Source of the DNA: Lyngbya aestuarii BL J
GTDB lineage: Bacteria; Cyanobacteriota; Cyanobacteriia; Cyanobacteriales; Microcoleaceae
Direction of reading: 5' to 3'
NCBI RefSeq assembly: GCF_000478195.2
Contig: NZ_AUZM01000050.1
Coordinates: 1-46,737 of the forward strand
Length of the DNA: 46,737 nt
Shown: piece after piece, positions 15,359-23,256 of the stretch
How the letters are laid out: the number at the start of each line of letters is the position of its first letter
Position numbering within the stretch: the first letter of the stretch is position 1
Position numbers and translations under genes: made by a program
Notes under the pieces: model-generated
What the model was told of the DNA's origin: nothing
What the model saw: only the letters and a program-made list of their open reading frames with translations
Databases searched by the model: none

Positions 15359-16081
15359 TCAACTATTCTTTTTGACTCTAGTTAGACCCGCGATGGATAG
15401 TGCGAAAAGTGCGATCGCGCTAGCGGGTTCGGGGACGCTTTGCGAGTTATCTGTGGCGGATGGATTGTAATTTGATAAGTCGAGGCGAAGTTCCATCCGA
15501 TAAGATGAAGTGATTTCTCCGAGAAATAATTTTGTCACCACATTTCCCAGGTACAGATTATCCATATCTTCGACAGAAGTGATCGAATAATCGCCCCAAT
15601 AATTTTCATTAAAAAAGGTAACTCGTTCAAACAAACTGTCTAGTTCCAAAGTTTGCAACCCGGTGTAAATATTGATCGTTTGCCCATTTAACCAATTCGC
15701 AAAACCCGCTGTCGTTTCACCGCCGGGAGTGTCTTGAGCCGACAGGGGACGGTAATTGATTTGTCCGTTTTCTCGGATGCCAAAGTCAGAGATAGCATCG
15801 TTGGTAATAGCGTACTGCGTACCGTCGCCGGATTCTTCCATTAACGAGTCTTGTGCAAACTGTACCGAACCCCCGTAGAAATCGACAATTTGAAATTCGA
15901 TGAGCGCGTCTTCGTGTTCCGAATCCCAAAATGAATCGGCTGTATACGACCATTTAATTGTGCTGGTTTCGCCCGGAGTTAGATAGAGTGTCGATGCGAT
16001 CGCTTCTGTTGCGAAGCCGACGATTGAAATTGTGGCAGCAGTTACGGTGATGAACCCTGAGAGCAGTTTTGTTTTTAACAT
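15359..16081 (-). CDS. PEP-CTERM sorting-domain exported protein
   Basis: A 240-residue exported protein. It has an N-terminal signal peptide (SGFITVTAATISIVGFATEA, cut near AIAS). The C-terminus has the tripartite PEP-CTERM signal: VPEPASA, a hydrophobic helix (IALFALSIAGL) and a basic tail (TRVKKNS). Such proteins are recognised by exosortase and anchored or released at the envelope. The middle region is acidic and predicted beta-rich with no known domain. It lies directly upstream of the RTX lipase gene on the same strand (66 nt to its ATG), so the two may be co-transcribed. Exosortase is not in this window. Confidence 0.9.
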   Translation of the reverse strand: MLKTKLLSGFITVTAATISIVGFATEAIASTLYLTPGETSTIKWSYTADSFWDSEHEDALIEFQIVDFYGGSVQFAQDSLMEESGDGTQYAITNDAISDFGIRENGQINYRPLSAQDTPGGETTAGFANWLNGQTINIYTGLQTLELDSLFERVTFFNENYWGDYSITSVEDMDNLYLGNVVTKLFLGEITSSYRMELRLDLSNYNPSATDNSQSVPEPASAIALFALSIAGLTRVKKNS

Positions 16082-16552
16082 AATTATTAGTTGTGGTTGT
16101 GATGATGAAAATGTTTTGAGTTGACTTTTATGACAGTCTGCAATTTATTGGTTTTCAGGACAATCGTATTTATACCGAAGTTGATCGGTACTCGGCTGAA
16201 AATCAATAATTACATTACAGTCAATATTTAATGAAGCCCAGATCAATTCGTCTCATCCGTGATTGTATTCACGGCGCGTTCGCCTGAATCGGAGCAAGTT
16301 TTGATTCAAATTGACAGTTAAAATTAAAAGGATTTAATCCTAATTAATTGATGCAGAGTTGTATTTCCCCATGTCTATTATTGTCTGAATTTATTCCAAC
16401 TTTGGCAACCCTATAAAAGTAGGATTTAGGGGGGATTTATCAATTGTTTAAAACTAAAAAAATGGGATAATGTGGGATTTGGTGGTGAAAAGGGGGATAA
16501 TGTGGGATAATTAACAGTTACAGGAGGCAAAACTACAACCCCATTTACAGCT
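16082..16552. other. 471-nt divergent intergenic region
   Basis: It separates the leftward PEP-CTERM gene from the rightward NTPase gene and must hold both promoters. The right part has two 15-nt direct repeats (16464-16478 and 16494-16508). A purine-rich CAGGAGGC lies at about 16520-16527, but 25 nt before the assigned ATG, too far for a standard ribosome-binding site. The remainder is AT-rich with no recognised gene. Confidence 0.5.
16464..16508 (+). repeat. Two 15-nt direct repeats before the NTPase gene
   Basis: GGGATAATGTGGGAT occurs exactly at 16464-16478 and again at 16494-16508. The start-to-start spacing is 30 nt, about three helical turns, so bound proteins would face the same side. 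The second copy ends 44 nt before the NTPase ATG. Each unit itself contains GGGAT twice, 9 nt apart. An operator for the HTH of the downstream protein is a reasonable guess. Confidence 0.65.
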
Positions 16553-17914
16553 ATGGAGATGCAAGAAGCTTTGCAGTGGACAGACCATCTGATATTTACC
16601 ACGACAGGGAAGCATCTGGACTCGCTGCAACGGGCTATTTTGCAGGGGGTATGGGAAGGGAAAGGATATAAGGATATCGCTGAGAAATACCACTGTAGTG
16701 GCGATCATGTGAAAAAATCCGCATCGGAATTATGGAAACTCCTGTCAGATATTTTGGGAGAAGATGTTAAAAAAAAGAATGTGCGATCGCTGGTTGAAAA
16801 TGGGGTATTTTCTTATTACAATGACGGGGTACAAATTGGTAATAATATAAATGTCTGTAACGACCTAAACAATCCCTCAAAAAAACCCAAAAACCGATCG
16901 CCTTCCACCACAAAAAAAGAATCTCAACCCCGCCACGACCTCAGCCAAGCTCCAGAAAATATTCTATTCTACAACCGCACTGACGAACTGGCTACTCTCA
17001 AACAATGGATATTAGAAGAAAAGAGCCGCATTGTCACCATAACCGGATTATCTGGTATCGGAAAAACCGCCCTCGCCAGACAACTGGTTGAACAAATAAA
17101 AGATTACTTTGATCGCATTTTATGGCGCAGTCATCGCAAATTTCCCACTCTCAACGCTTTACAAACTAATCTCATCGAATTTCTCGCCTCACCCGCACCC
17201 AGTCAAAACCGATCAATTATTAATTACTTCAACTCGCGTAGTTCTATCTTAGAACATCTGAGAAATTACCGTTGCTTAATTATCCTCGATGACTTACAAG
17301 AAACATTAACCCCTGGTGAATTCGTCGGACATTATCGCCCAGAATATCAAAACTATGGTCAACTACTCAACGAAATTGGACAATTAAACCACAACAGTTG
17401 TCTACTTCTCCTCAGTTGGGAAAAACCATTAGAAATTGCGACTCTAGAAGCTGAAAATATTTACTGCAAAACTCTACAACTCGCCGGCTTGGGGAAGTCA
17501 GCCAGCCAACTTTTAACCGCCAGAAAACTCCAAGACAAAAATCAATGGTCGCGGCTGATCGACTTTTACAGCGGCAACCCTTTATGGTTAAATATAATTG
17601 CCACCGCGATTATCGATTTATTTAACGGTAGCGTTCAACAGTTTCTCTCCTATTCTACCCTATTTTTAGGAGACTTAGAACCAATCCTCAAACAACATTA
17701 TCAACGTCTATCACAATCCGAGAAAATCCTAATCGACTGGTTAGCAAACCAAGACCAACCCGTAGATATCGGCCATAAACCCCCCGAACTTTTATCAGAC
17801 TCCGATTTTTTTAAAGCGATACAATCCCTGAGAAAACGGAATTTACTCGAAAAATCTCCGGCTTTAAGCCTGCAACCCGCGATCAAACAATACGTCAATA
17901 GCTTGACTCTTTAG
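16553..17914 (+). CDS. HTH-NB-ARC (STAND-type) NTPase, compact form
   Basis: A 453-residue signal-transducing NTPase. Residues about 1-80 form a helical, HTH-like domain (YKDIAEKYHCSGDHVKKSAS) seen at the start of cyanobacterial WD40-NTPases. A low-complexity linker, SKKPKNRSPSTTKKES, follows. The P-loop is GLSGIGKTAL at about 164-173. Walker B is CLIILDD at about 240-246. A C-terminal winged-helix region follows (LSQSEKILIDWLA, then LRKRNLLEKSPALSLQPAI). Relatives usually continue into WD40, TPR or effector domains; this one stops after the winged helix. The stop at 17912 is not followed by continuing homology. It may act alone as a regulator or with partners encoded elsewhere. ATG 16553 lacks a close SD. 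Confidence 0.82.
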   Translation: MEMQEALQWTDHLIFTTTGKHLDSLQRAILQGVWEGKGYKDIAEKYHCSGDHVKKSASELWKLLSDILGEDVKKKNVRSLVENGVFSYYNDGVQIGNNINVCNDLNNPSKKPKNRSPSTTKKESQPRHDLSQAPENILFYNRTDELATLKQWILEEKSRIVTITGLSGIGKTALARQLVEQIKDYFDRILWRSHRKFPTLNALQTNLIEFLASPAPSQNRSIINYFNSRSSILEHLRNYRCLIILDDLQETLTPGEFVGHYRPEYQNYGQLLNEIGQLNHNSCLLLLSWEKPLEIATLEAENIYCKTLQLAGLGKSASQLLTARKLQDKNQWSRLIDFYSGNPLWLNIIATAIIDLFNGSVQQFLSYSTLFLGDLEPILKQHYQRLSQSEKILIDWLANQDQPVDIGHKPPELLSDSDFFKAIQSLRKRNLLEKSPALSLQPAIKQYVNSLTL

Positions 17915-18046
17915 AATTATAAAAAAGGGGTTTTATTGTTCAATCTCGGTGAGACAGAACTTATTAAAACTTATCACTTTAGCTATTGAATCTCTCTGGG
18001 AAACTTTGATAAAATAAAAGTAGTAAGTCTATGCTGGTGATTAGAT

Positions 18047-18412
18047 GTGTCTACATCCATCCAATTTATAGAAGGACTCGACGAAGAAATCAGTGGAGTC
18101 AGTCTTCGCAAAGTGCGGAACTCCGATAAAAAAATTGTGGTGTTAACCTTTGAGCGTTTACAAGCCGTCGAACAACTGCGGGCTTATCGCAAAGAAATCA
18201 AAAATTTATGGTTGCGGGATGAAGAAGGTGACATTAAAGTTACCCCAACCGGAGTAAAATTTTTCTATGTCGGAGATGATGAACTTTCCAAAGTTGAATG
18301 TACGTTTGAAGTAGAATCGGAAAATATCTTTGAACGAGTCATGCGATTTTTAAACCGTTACGCAGAAGAAAACGGTTTTGAATATCAATCGAGTTCTGAT
18401 CAATCCAATTAA
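18047..18412 (+). CDS. psb28: Photosystem II assembly protein Psb28 family
   Basis: Psb28 binds PSII assembly intermediates at CP47 on the cytoplasmic side and is absent from mature dimers. The family pattern is clear: IQFIEGLDEE at residues about 5-14, LRDEEGDI near 63, a KFFYVGDDELSKVECTF strand block, and the C-terminal FERVMRFLNRYAEENGFEY. At 121 residues it is close to the usual length. It is divergent in the first third (KVRNSDKKIVVLTF), so it could be the Psb28-2 paralogue. The start is GTG 18047, since GTG TCT ACA TCC ATC CAA gives the family opening. The allA-like gene follows after 17 nt with AGAGGA before its ATG, suggesting co-transcription. Confidence 0.88.
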   Translation: MSTSIQFIEGLDEEISGVSLRKVRNSDKKIVVLTFERLQAVEQLRAYRKEIKNLWLRDEEGDIKVTPTGVKFFYVGDDELSKVECTFEVESENIFERVMRFLNRYAEENGFEYQSSSDQSN

Positions 18413-18429
18413 ATGTTAGAGGAAAATTA

Positions 18430-18924
18430 ATGAGTGAATCAATTACCGTTCAACAACTCACTGCTGAATGGATTACCCCAGAAATATTTAAACCCTACGG
18501 ACAAGTTATTTCAGCATCAACAGATGGCAAAACCTACGATGAAACCGATGCTCAACTGAATCTCAAAAATGGTGTACCTCGATTTTACATCATGCGGCTC
18601 CACAAAAGAGGTCGCCAATTTAACAAAATTACCCGTCATATTGAATGTACTCAATGTTTAGGGTCATTAGAAGGAAAAGAGTGGTTAATGGCGGTTGCAC
18701 CCCCTTCAGAGGGCAATGAACCCGATGTCAACAAACTCAAGGCATTCCGTATCCCTGGCAACTGTTTTATTAAGCTAGAAGTCGGAACTTGGCACGCCGG
18801 GCCGTATTTTGACGATGAACAGATAGATTTCTACAATTTAGAATTAAGTAATACAAATATTGTCGATCATTTCAGTTACGATTTTATCAAAAGTAAAAAC
18901 TTACAATTTGAAATAGTTATTTAA
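18430..18924 (+). CDS. allA: Ureidoglycolate lyase family protein (AllA-like)
   Basis: AllA cleaves ureidoglycolate to glyoxylate and urea, the last step of allantoin breakdown. Recognised features are the opening LTAEWITPEIFKPYGQVI, the central RHIECTQCLGSLEGKEW and the VGTWHAGPYF motif at about residues 118-127, plus the closing LELSN block. The cupin-like fold and the 164-residue length fit the family. There is no other allantoin gene nearby, so its substrate in this organism may differ, and some cyanobacterial members are annotated only as AllA-like. It sits 17 nt after psb28 on the same strand, with a good AGAGGA ribosome-binding site. Confidence 0.82.
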   Translation: MSESITVQQLTAEWITPEIFKPYGQVISASTDGKTYDETDAQLNLKNGVPRFYIMRLHKRGRQFNKITRHIECTQCLGSLEGKEWLMAVAPPSEGNEPDVNKLKAFRIPGNCFIKLEVGTWHAGPYFDDEQIDFYNLELSNTNIVDHFSYDFIKSKNLQFEIVI

Positions 18925-19098
18925 ACCTATTCGGAGAAAAATAGAGCTTTAAATCCGACTCAAATAGTGACTTTAGATACCATTATTAAATATTTATTAT
19001 TGAAAGATAAACCAAACGTTATAGTTCACAATTTTCTACGAGTCAATCAATTAAGATTAAAGATATAAGCTATCAGACTCAAATAAGAGCTTAAAACT

Positions 19099-20754
19099 AT
19101 GGGTTGGTTAAAATCTCTCGCCTTAAGTATTGTGCCTGCTGTATTGGTTGCCTTACCTGTACCTGTAAAAGCTGCTGAAACGATTGTGTTTCCAGTCGGG
19201 AAAATGAATTTAGAGATTTCCCTCAACACCTTAGAAAATTATGCTGAAACTGGTTTACTCCCAGATAATCAACCTCTAGAAACCTATCTCAATTGGTTCA
19301 CCCCGAGTGAACAACGACAAGTCAGAGAATTATTACGAACTCGTTACTCTTTTGATACCAAAGCGACAGCCCAACTCTTAAAATCTCCGATGGTGGCTTC
19401 TTTTCTAGAATACCTGGGGGGTTTGATTCAAAGTGAGTCTGGAGAAAACGGTTCAGAGGCGATTTATGATGCAATAATTGCAGCAACCGCTACCGATCCG
19501 GAAGGCTTCAATATTATTGAGATTTTGCGCCAATTCCCCGCAGAAAGTATTCATCTCGATCTCGAAGAAGCCCTCGATACAATGGTGCGAGTGGTTTCTT
19601 TAGTTCGTCAAACAGATACCGTGATTACCTCTTTAGAACAATTGGCTTTATCTGAAGTCACGGCTTCTAGTTGGGTTGATTTTAATCAGATGCCTGACTT
19701 ACGCCAACGCGGATCAATTGAGGTTTCCAAACAAACATTATCTTTATTTGATTGGCAGAGAAATCGTCAATTTGAGGCGGATCTTTATCTCCCCAATCAG
19801 GTTGCAGAAAATATCGCAACCGAAAAATCAACTCCAGTTATTGTTATTTCTCATGGTTTAGCTTCTGAACGTTCTCGCTTTGAAGACTTAGCAAGACATC
19901 TCGCTTCTTATGGGTTTGCAGTTGCCGTTCCTCAACATCCGGGTAGTGATTATCAAGCGCTACAACAACTACTCGCAGGTGAGAGAAACGATATCTTTGA
20001 AGTGAATCAATTTATTGATCGCCCTCACGATATTTCCTACTTGCTCAATCACCTAGAACGGTTAAACAAAAAAGAACTCAAAAATCAGTTAAACTTAGAA
20101 CAAGTTGGGGTTTGGGGTCATTCTTTTGGGGGATACACAGCCCTGGCGTTAGCAGGAGCAACCATTGATTTTGAGAAATTACAAGCCGATTGTACACTCG
20201 AAAATAAAATTGTTAACCCTTCGATGTTTTTGCAATGTCGTGCCTTAGAATTGCCTCAAAGTGAGTATCAATTCCGCGATCCGCGTGTCAAAGCAGTTGT
20301 TGTTCTTAACCCAGTTAATAGTGGGGTTTTAGGTCAATTAGGATTAAGTCAAATTTCGATTCCGGTGATGATGGGGGCCAGTAGTGGTGATTTATTAGCA
20401 CCTGCTGTGATAGAACAAATTCAAACCTTTACTTGGTTAACAACATCTAATCGTTATTTAGTGATCAAACGCGGCGATAGTCACTTTTTTGATGTCAATC
20501 AATCAAACGTCAGTGAAATTCCTGGAATGGGCGGATTATTATCGCCAGGAGTTGAAGTCACACGCAACTATATGAATGCTTTGAGTGTGGCGTTTTTCGG
20601 AACCTATGTGACTGAAGATTTAGAATACAAACCCTATCTGCAAGCGGCTTATGGTCAAGAAATTGGGGAAGCACCCTATACGTTGAGTGTGCTAAAGTCT
20701 CTAACTCCCACAGAATTTTCTAAGGTGGTGAGTGGGAATATTTCGAGGAATTAG
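19099..20754 (+). CDS. Exported alpha/beta hydrolase with N-terminal DUF1400
   Basis: A 551-residue exported hydrolase. A signal peptide (LKSLALSIVPAVLVALPVPV) ends near VKAAE. Residues about 25-145 match the cyanobacterial DUF1400 helical domain (GKMNLEISLNTLENYAETG, then a run of helices). The hydrolase follows: VIVISHGLASE (oxyanion strand), a YGFAVAVPQHPGSD strand, the nucleophile elbow GVWGHSFGGY and, near the end, a GDSHFFD segment with the probable catalytic His. It resembles platelet-activating-factor-acetylhydrolase-like esterases and would act in the periplasm. Substrate unknown. The gene stands alone, about 175 nt after allA. Confidence 0.88.
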   Translation: MGWLKSLALSIVPAVLVALPVPVKAAETIVFPVGKMNLEISLNTLENYAETGLLPDNQPLETYLNWFTPSEQRQVRELLRTRYSFDTKATAQLLKSPMVASFLEYLGGLIQSESGENGSEAIYDAIIAATATDPEGFNIIEILRQFPAESIHLDLEEALDTMVRVVSLVRQTDTVITSLEQLALSEVTASSWVDFNQMPDLRQRGSIEVSKQTLSLFDWQRNRQFEADLYLPNQVAENIATEKSTPVIVISHGLASERSRFEDLARHLASYGFAVAVPQHPGSDYQALQQLLAGERNDIFEVNQFIDRPHDISYLLNHLERLNKKELKNQLNLEQVGVWGHSFGGYTALALAGATIDFEKLQADCTLENKIVNPSMFLQCRALELPQSEYQFRDPRVKAVVVLNPVNSGVLGQLGLSQISIPVMMGASSGDLLAPAVIEQIQTFTWLTTSNRYLVIKRGDSHFFDVNQSNVSEIPGMGGLLSPGVEVTRNYMNALSVAFFGTYVTEDLEYKPYLQAAYGQEIGEAPYTLSVLKSLTPTEFSKVVSGNISRN

Positions 20755-20910
20755 CCGTTATAGTTTGCCAAATAAAAAGCGATATCTTTGGCAGTTTGTG
20801 ATCGGTGTTAATCCTTTTCGATCCTCAAGGGAGATCGGGAAAGTCGAAAACACTTCTGACTTTTGACTTCTGCCTTGTATTGATGGGGAAAAATCGGAAA
20901 AATCAGCAAA

Positions 20911-20949
20911 AGGGAGAAAGTAGAATGAAGGGGATTTCCACTCTCTCCC
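20911..20949. terminator. Hairpin between the hydrolase and a convergent small gene
   Basis: GGGAGAAAGT (20911-20920) pairs with ACTCTCTCCC (20940-20949) with one mismatch and a 19-nt loop. On the minus strand it is followed by TTTTGC, so it could terminate the small leftward gene at 20981-21310. Support is moderate because the T-run is short. Confidence 0.4.
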
Positions 20950-20980
20950 GATTTGATCACAAAATTTATGTCAAGAGGAA

Positions 20981-21310
20981 CTAAACGCTAACCCCCTGAC
21001 ATTGAGGACAGTTACAACCCGAGTAAGGATTTTCGGATTGATGAGAGTCAGTTTGAGCGATTAAGGGGTTATTGTTGAAAGAGGTTGAATTTATTGCGTA
21101 TTGACTCAACTCAGCCGACATTTGGTTTAGACTCACAGATGGGGTTGAGTTTTGGTGTTTGACAGAGGTTGAGTGAGAAGTGCCAATCAGTTGAGCGACT
21201 AAACGAGGAGTATACTGTAAACCTAGCACCGTCTGCGCGATCGCAACGACAGAAGCTAAAATAACCGTCAATGCCAAAGCCAAAATGCGGGGGAGTTTTA
21301 AAAGTTTCAT
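20981..21310 (-). CDS. Small exported protein with a CNCPQC cysteine cluster
   Basis: A 109-residue protein of unknown function. The N-terminus is a signal peptide or signal anchor (LPRILALALTVILASVVAIA). The middle is Ser-, Thr- and Asn-rich and looks disordered. The C-terminus carries three cysteines in eight residues (YSGCNCPQCQGVSV), a possible metal-binding or disulfide knot. No family was recognised. It runs opposite to the large hydrolase upstream and the following exported protein, so it is its own unit. Codon use looks like its neighbours. Confidence 0.6.
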   Translation of the reverse strand: MKLLKLPRILALALTVILASVVAIAQTVLGLQYTPRLVAQLIGTSHSTSVKHQNSTPSVSLNQMSAELSQYAINSTSFNNNPLIAQTDSHQSENPYSGCNCPQCQGVSV

Positions 21311-21494
21311 AACCAGGATAAGAGTCTAATAGGTCTATTGATTGGTTTTCTTTTCCCAGGATAGCTTCTCAGGAGGCTCAGTAGAAACAACTCAAAAAAT
21401 GAATTCGTTCCTCTCGGTTGAAGCAGTGTCCAGTACACTAGATAACATCTCATCTAATATTTGTGGATTTCAACCACGAGGAGAGTAGATCTAG

Positions 21495-22088
21495 ATGATT
21501 CGATTCAATTTATTGTCTCAAAGTTCCGTCCGATTTTGGGGTTTGTTGTGTTGCAGTCTTTTGATCGGGTTCACGGCGATCGCTCAAGCCGGGGGGCCAC
21601 CCCGACCACAAGGAAAACCTGCGGTAGTTGAACCGGAGGAGGAGGAGGAGGAAGAAATGGAGGCCGAAGAAGCGACTCCTGCGGCACCGACAACCACTCC
21701 GGCTCAACCTCTGCGAGATGAACAGCAAGAAGAACCCCAAAGTTCTGAACCTCCCCCTCGTTTTCCTGAACCCAGTGCGATGATGTCCCTGAATGGTCGT
21801 CAATCGGTGACTGTTAAGCTTGTGAATACCACAGATGCAACAATTGCTTATCAAGTGATCGAGGGAACAGGAGAACGAACTTTAGAGGGAAGTTCTCAGG
21901 TGGAATTACAAGGATTACCGATTCCGTTAAATTTGACTTATCGGCGTCAGGATGGTGGATTGTTGCTGGTGGTTCCGAAAGCCGTGGAACCAGGCGTGTT
22001 AGAGGTTCGTTTTCAACCAACGGGTAATTTCTTTTTCGACACCCGATCTTTAAATATTACAGGAACGGGTTCAGTATTCTTGAACTAA
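21495..22088 (+). CDS. Exported hypothetical protein with acidic, proline-rich linker
   Basis: A 197-residue protein of unknown function. The signal peptide (FWGLLCCSLLIGFTAIAQA) is followed by a low-complexity linker: PPRPQGKP, a glutamate run (EPEEEEEEEMEAEEA) and TPAAPTTTPAQP. The C-terminal half (about 95-197) is a predicted beta-rich domain. It begins LNGRQSVTVKLVNTTDATI and ends in NITGTGSVFLN, with an immunoglobulin-like flavour. It may be a secreted or periplasmic adaptor. The glutamate run is encoded by GAG repeats at about 21637-21652. An opposite-strand open frame across the same region reads as basic low-complexity sequence and is a shadow. Confidence 0.75.
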   Translation: MIRFNLLSQSSVRFWGLLCCSLLIGFTAIAQAGGPPRPQGKPAVVEPEEEEEEEMEAEEATPAAPTTTPAQPLRDEQQEEPQSSEPPPRFPEPSAMMSLNGRQSVTVKLVNTTDATIAYQVIEGTGERTLEGSSQVELQGLPIPLNLTYRRQDGGLLLVVPKAVEPGVLEVRFQPTGNFFFDTRSLNITGTGSVFLN

Positions 22089-22319
22089 AATTTCAACTCA
22101 AGCCGAATCATTTTTGGCAACGTTTTTAGAGATTTTTTCTAGTTTTGATCAGCTCCTCACCTTTTTTTATTAAGCTCACTCACGATTGAATTAATTATAA
22201 AATCATTCTTTAAAAGTCTTTTTGAATTCAATGTTAATGTCCGGTCAGATTTGGCTGTTCTGCTCTCTCTAAAAAATTCTTGACACGCTTCACAATGATT
22301 TTGATAAACTCCTTTTGAA

Positions 22320-22886
22320 ATGATCATGCAATTTCAAAATCTTTCTATACAATTACCGATTCAAACTTCTCGTTTACTGATTAGACCGTTTATTTCTCAG
22401 GACTTAGCGGGCTACTTAGCGTTTATGCTTGATCCAAAGTCTACTGAATATTTAGCATTTGAAGATTCCCAAAAAACCCTAGAAGGTGCAACTGAACTTT
22501 TCAATTTTGTGTGTTCTAGCTATGAATCAGATCAGATCATTCATGCTTATGCAATTGCGCTCAATCATTCCAATGAATATGTGGGTTCTTGTGGGTTTGC
22601 ACCGGATCAGGCAAATTCTGTTGAAATTTATTATAGCATTAATTCTCAGTATCGCAGACAAGGCTACGCTTACGAAGCGACAAAAGCATTATTAGATGTA
22701 CTTAAAGCAAATGAATGGATTTCAGAAATTAGAGCTTATTCGGCACCGAACAATATAGCCAGTCTTCAGCTCGCTCAAAAACTTGGCATGATATCCAAAG
22801 GTAAAGTTGTCCATCCTCATTCGGGGTTAGAGGGATTTCTTTTGAGCCTAAACTGTAAGAATGATCGAAATTCTGAACGGGCATAA
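22320..22886 (+). CDS. GNAT-family N-acetyltransferase (RimJ/RimL-like)
   Basis: A 188-residue acetyltransferase using acetyl-CoA. GNAT elements are in order: TSRLLIRPF at residues about 16-24 (strand 1), a VGSCGFAP strand near 98, VEIYYSINSQYRRQGYAYEA with the RxxGxA-like CoA loop at about 110-128, and APNNIASLQLAQKLGM at about 147-162. This layout is that of RimJ/RimL enzymes, which acetylate ribosomal proteins or small molecules. Substrate cannot be read from sequence. The start could be ATG 22320 or 22326. The gene stands alone and is followed by a 370-nt spacer. Confidence 0.85.
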   Translation: MIMQFQNLSIQLPIQTSRLLIRPFISQDLAGYLAFMLDPKSTEYLAFEDSQKTLEGATELFNFVCSSYESDQIIHAYAIALNHSNEYVGSCGFAPDQANSVEIYYSINSQYRRQGYAYEATKALLDVLKANEWISEIRAYSAPNNIASLQLAQKLGMISKGKVVHPHSGLEGFLLSLNCKNDRNSERA

Positions 22887-23256
22887 ATACACAACAAAAG
22901 TTAAAATGAGTTGTCTAGGATAAAACGACACAGAGCAAGTACAAAGATGTTCTTCATTTCCTGATTGTTCACATAATTTTTAACTTTCTCAACTTTGGCT
23001 CGAATAGAGATTATAATAGAGAATTAAATAAATAGACAGTCTTTCAGCCCGAATGCAAATCCTCTTTCTGCTTGACATAAATGCTGTCGTCTTATAATTG
23101 TAGTTATCTGTTACTTCATCTTGATAATTAGACCACAATTGAACAGGTGAGAGGTTGAACTATTTAAAATAAAGTTGAATCTTTTTTGAAGTTTCAGTTG
23201 ACTAGATTTTTTCAAAAAATTTATGTCATTACCTTATAAAAAATTTGTTAAACTCT
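22887..23256. other. 370-nt intergenic region upstream of the sensor kinase
   Basis: AT-rich spacer holding the promoter-like elements at 23072-23098. No gene, tRNA or strong hairpin was recognised. The last 30 nt before the kinase lack a clear ribosome-binding site. Confidence 0.4.
23072..23098 (+). promoter_or_regulatory. Promoter-like -35/-10 pair for the sensor kinase
   Basis: TTGACA (23072-23077) and TATAAT (23093-23098) both match the sigma-70 consensus exactly. The spacer of 15 nt is shorter than the ideal 17. It would leave a leader of about 150 nt before ATG 23257. Confidence 0.45.
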
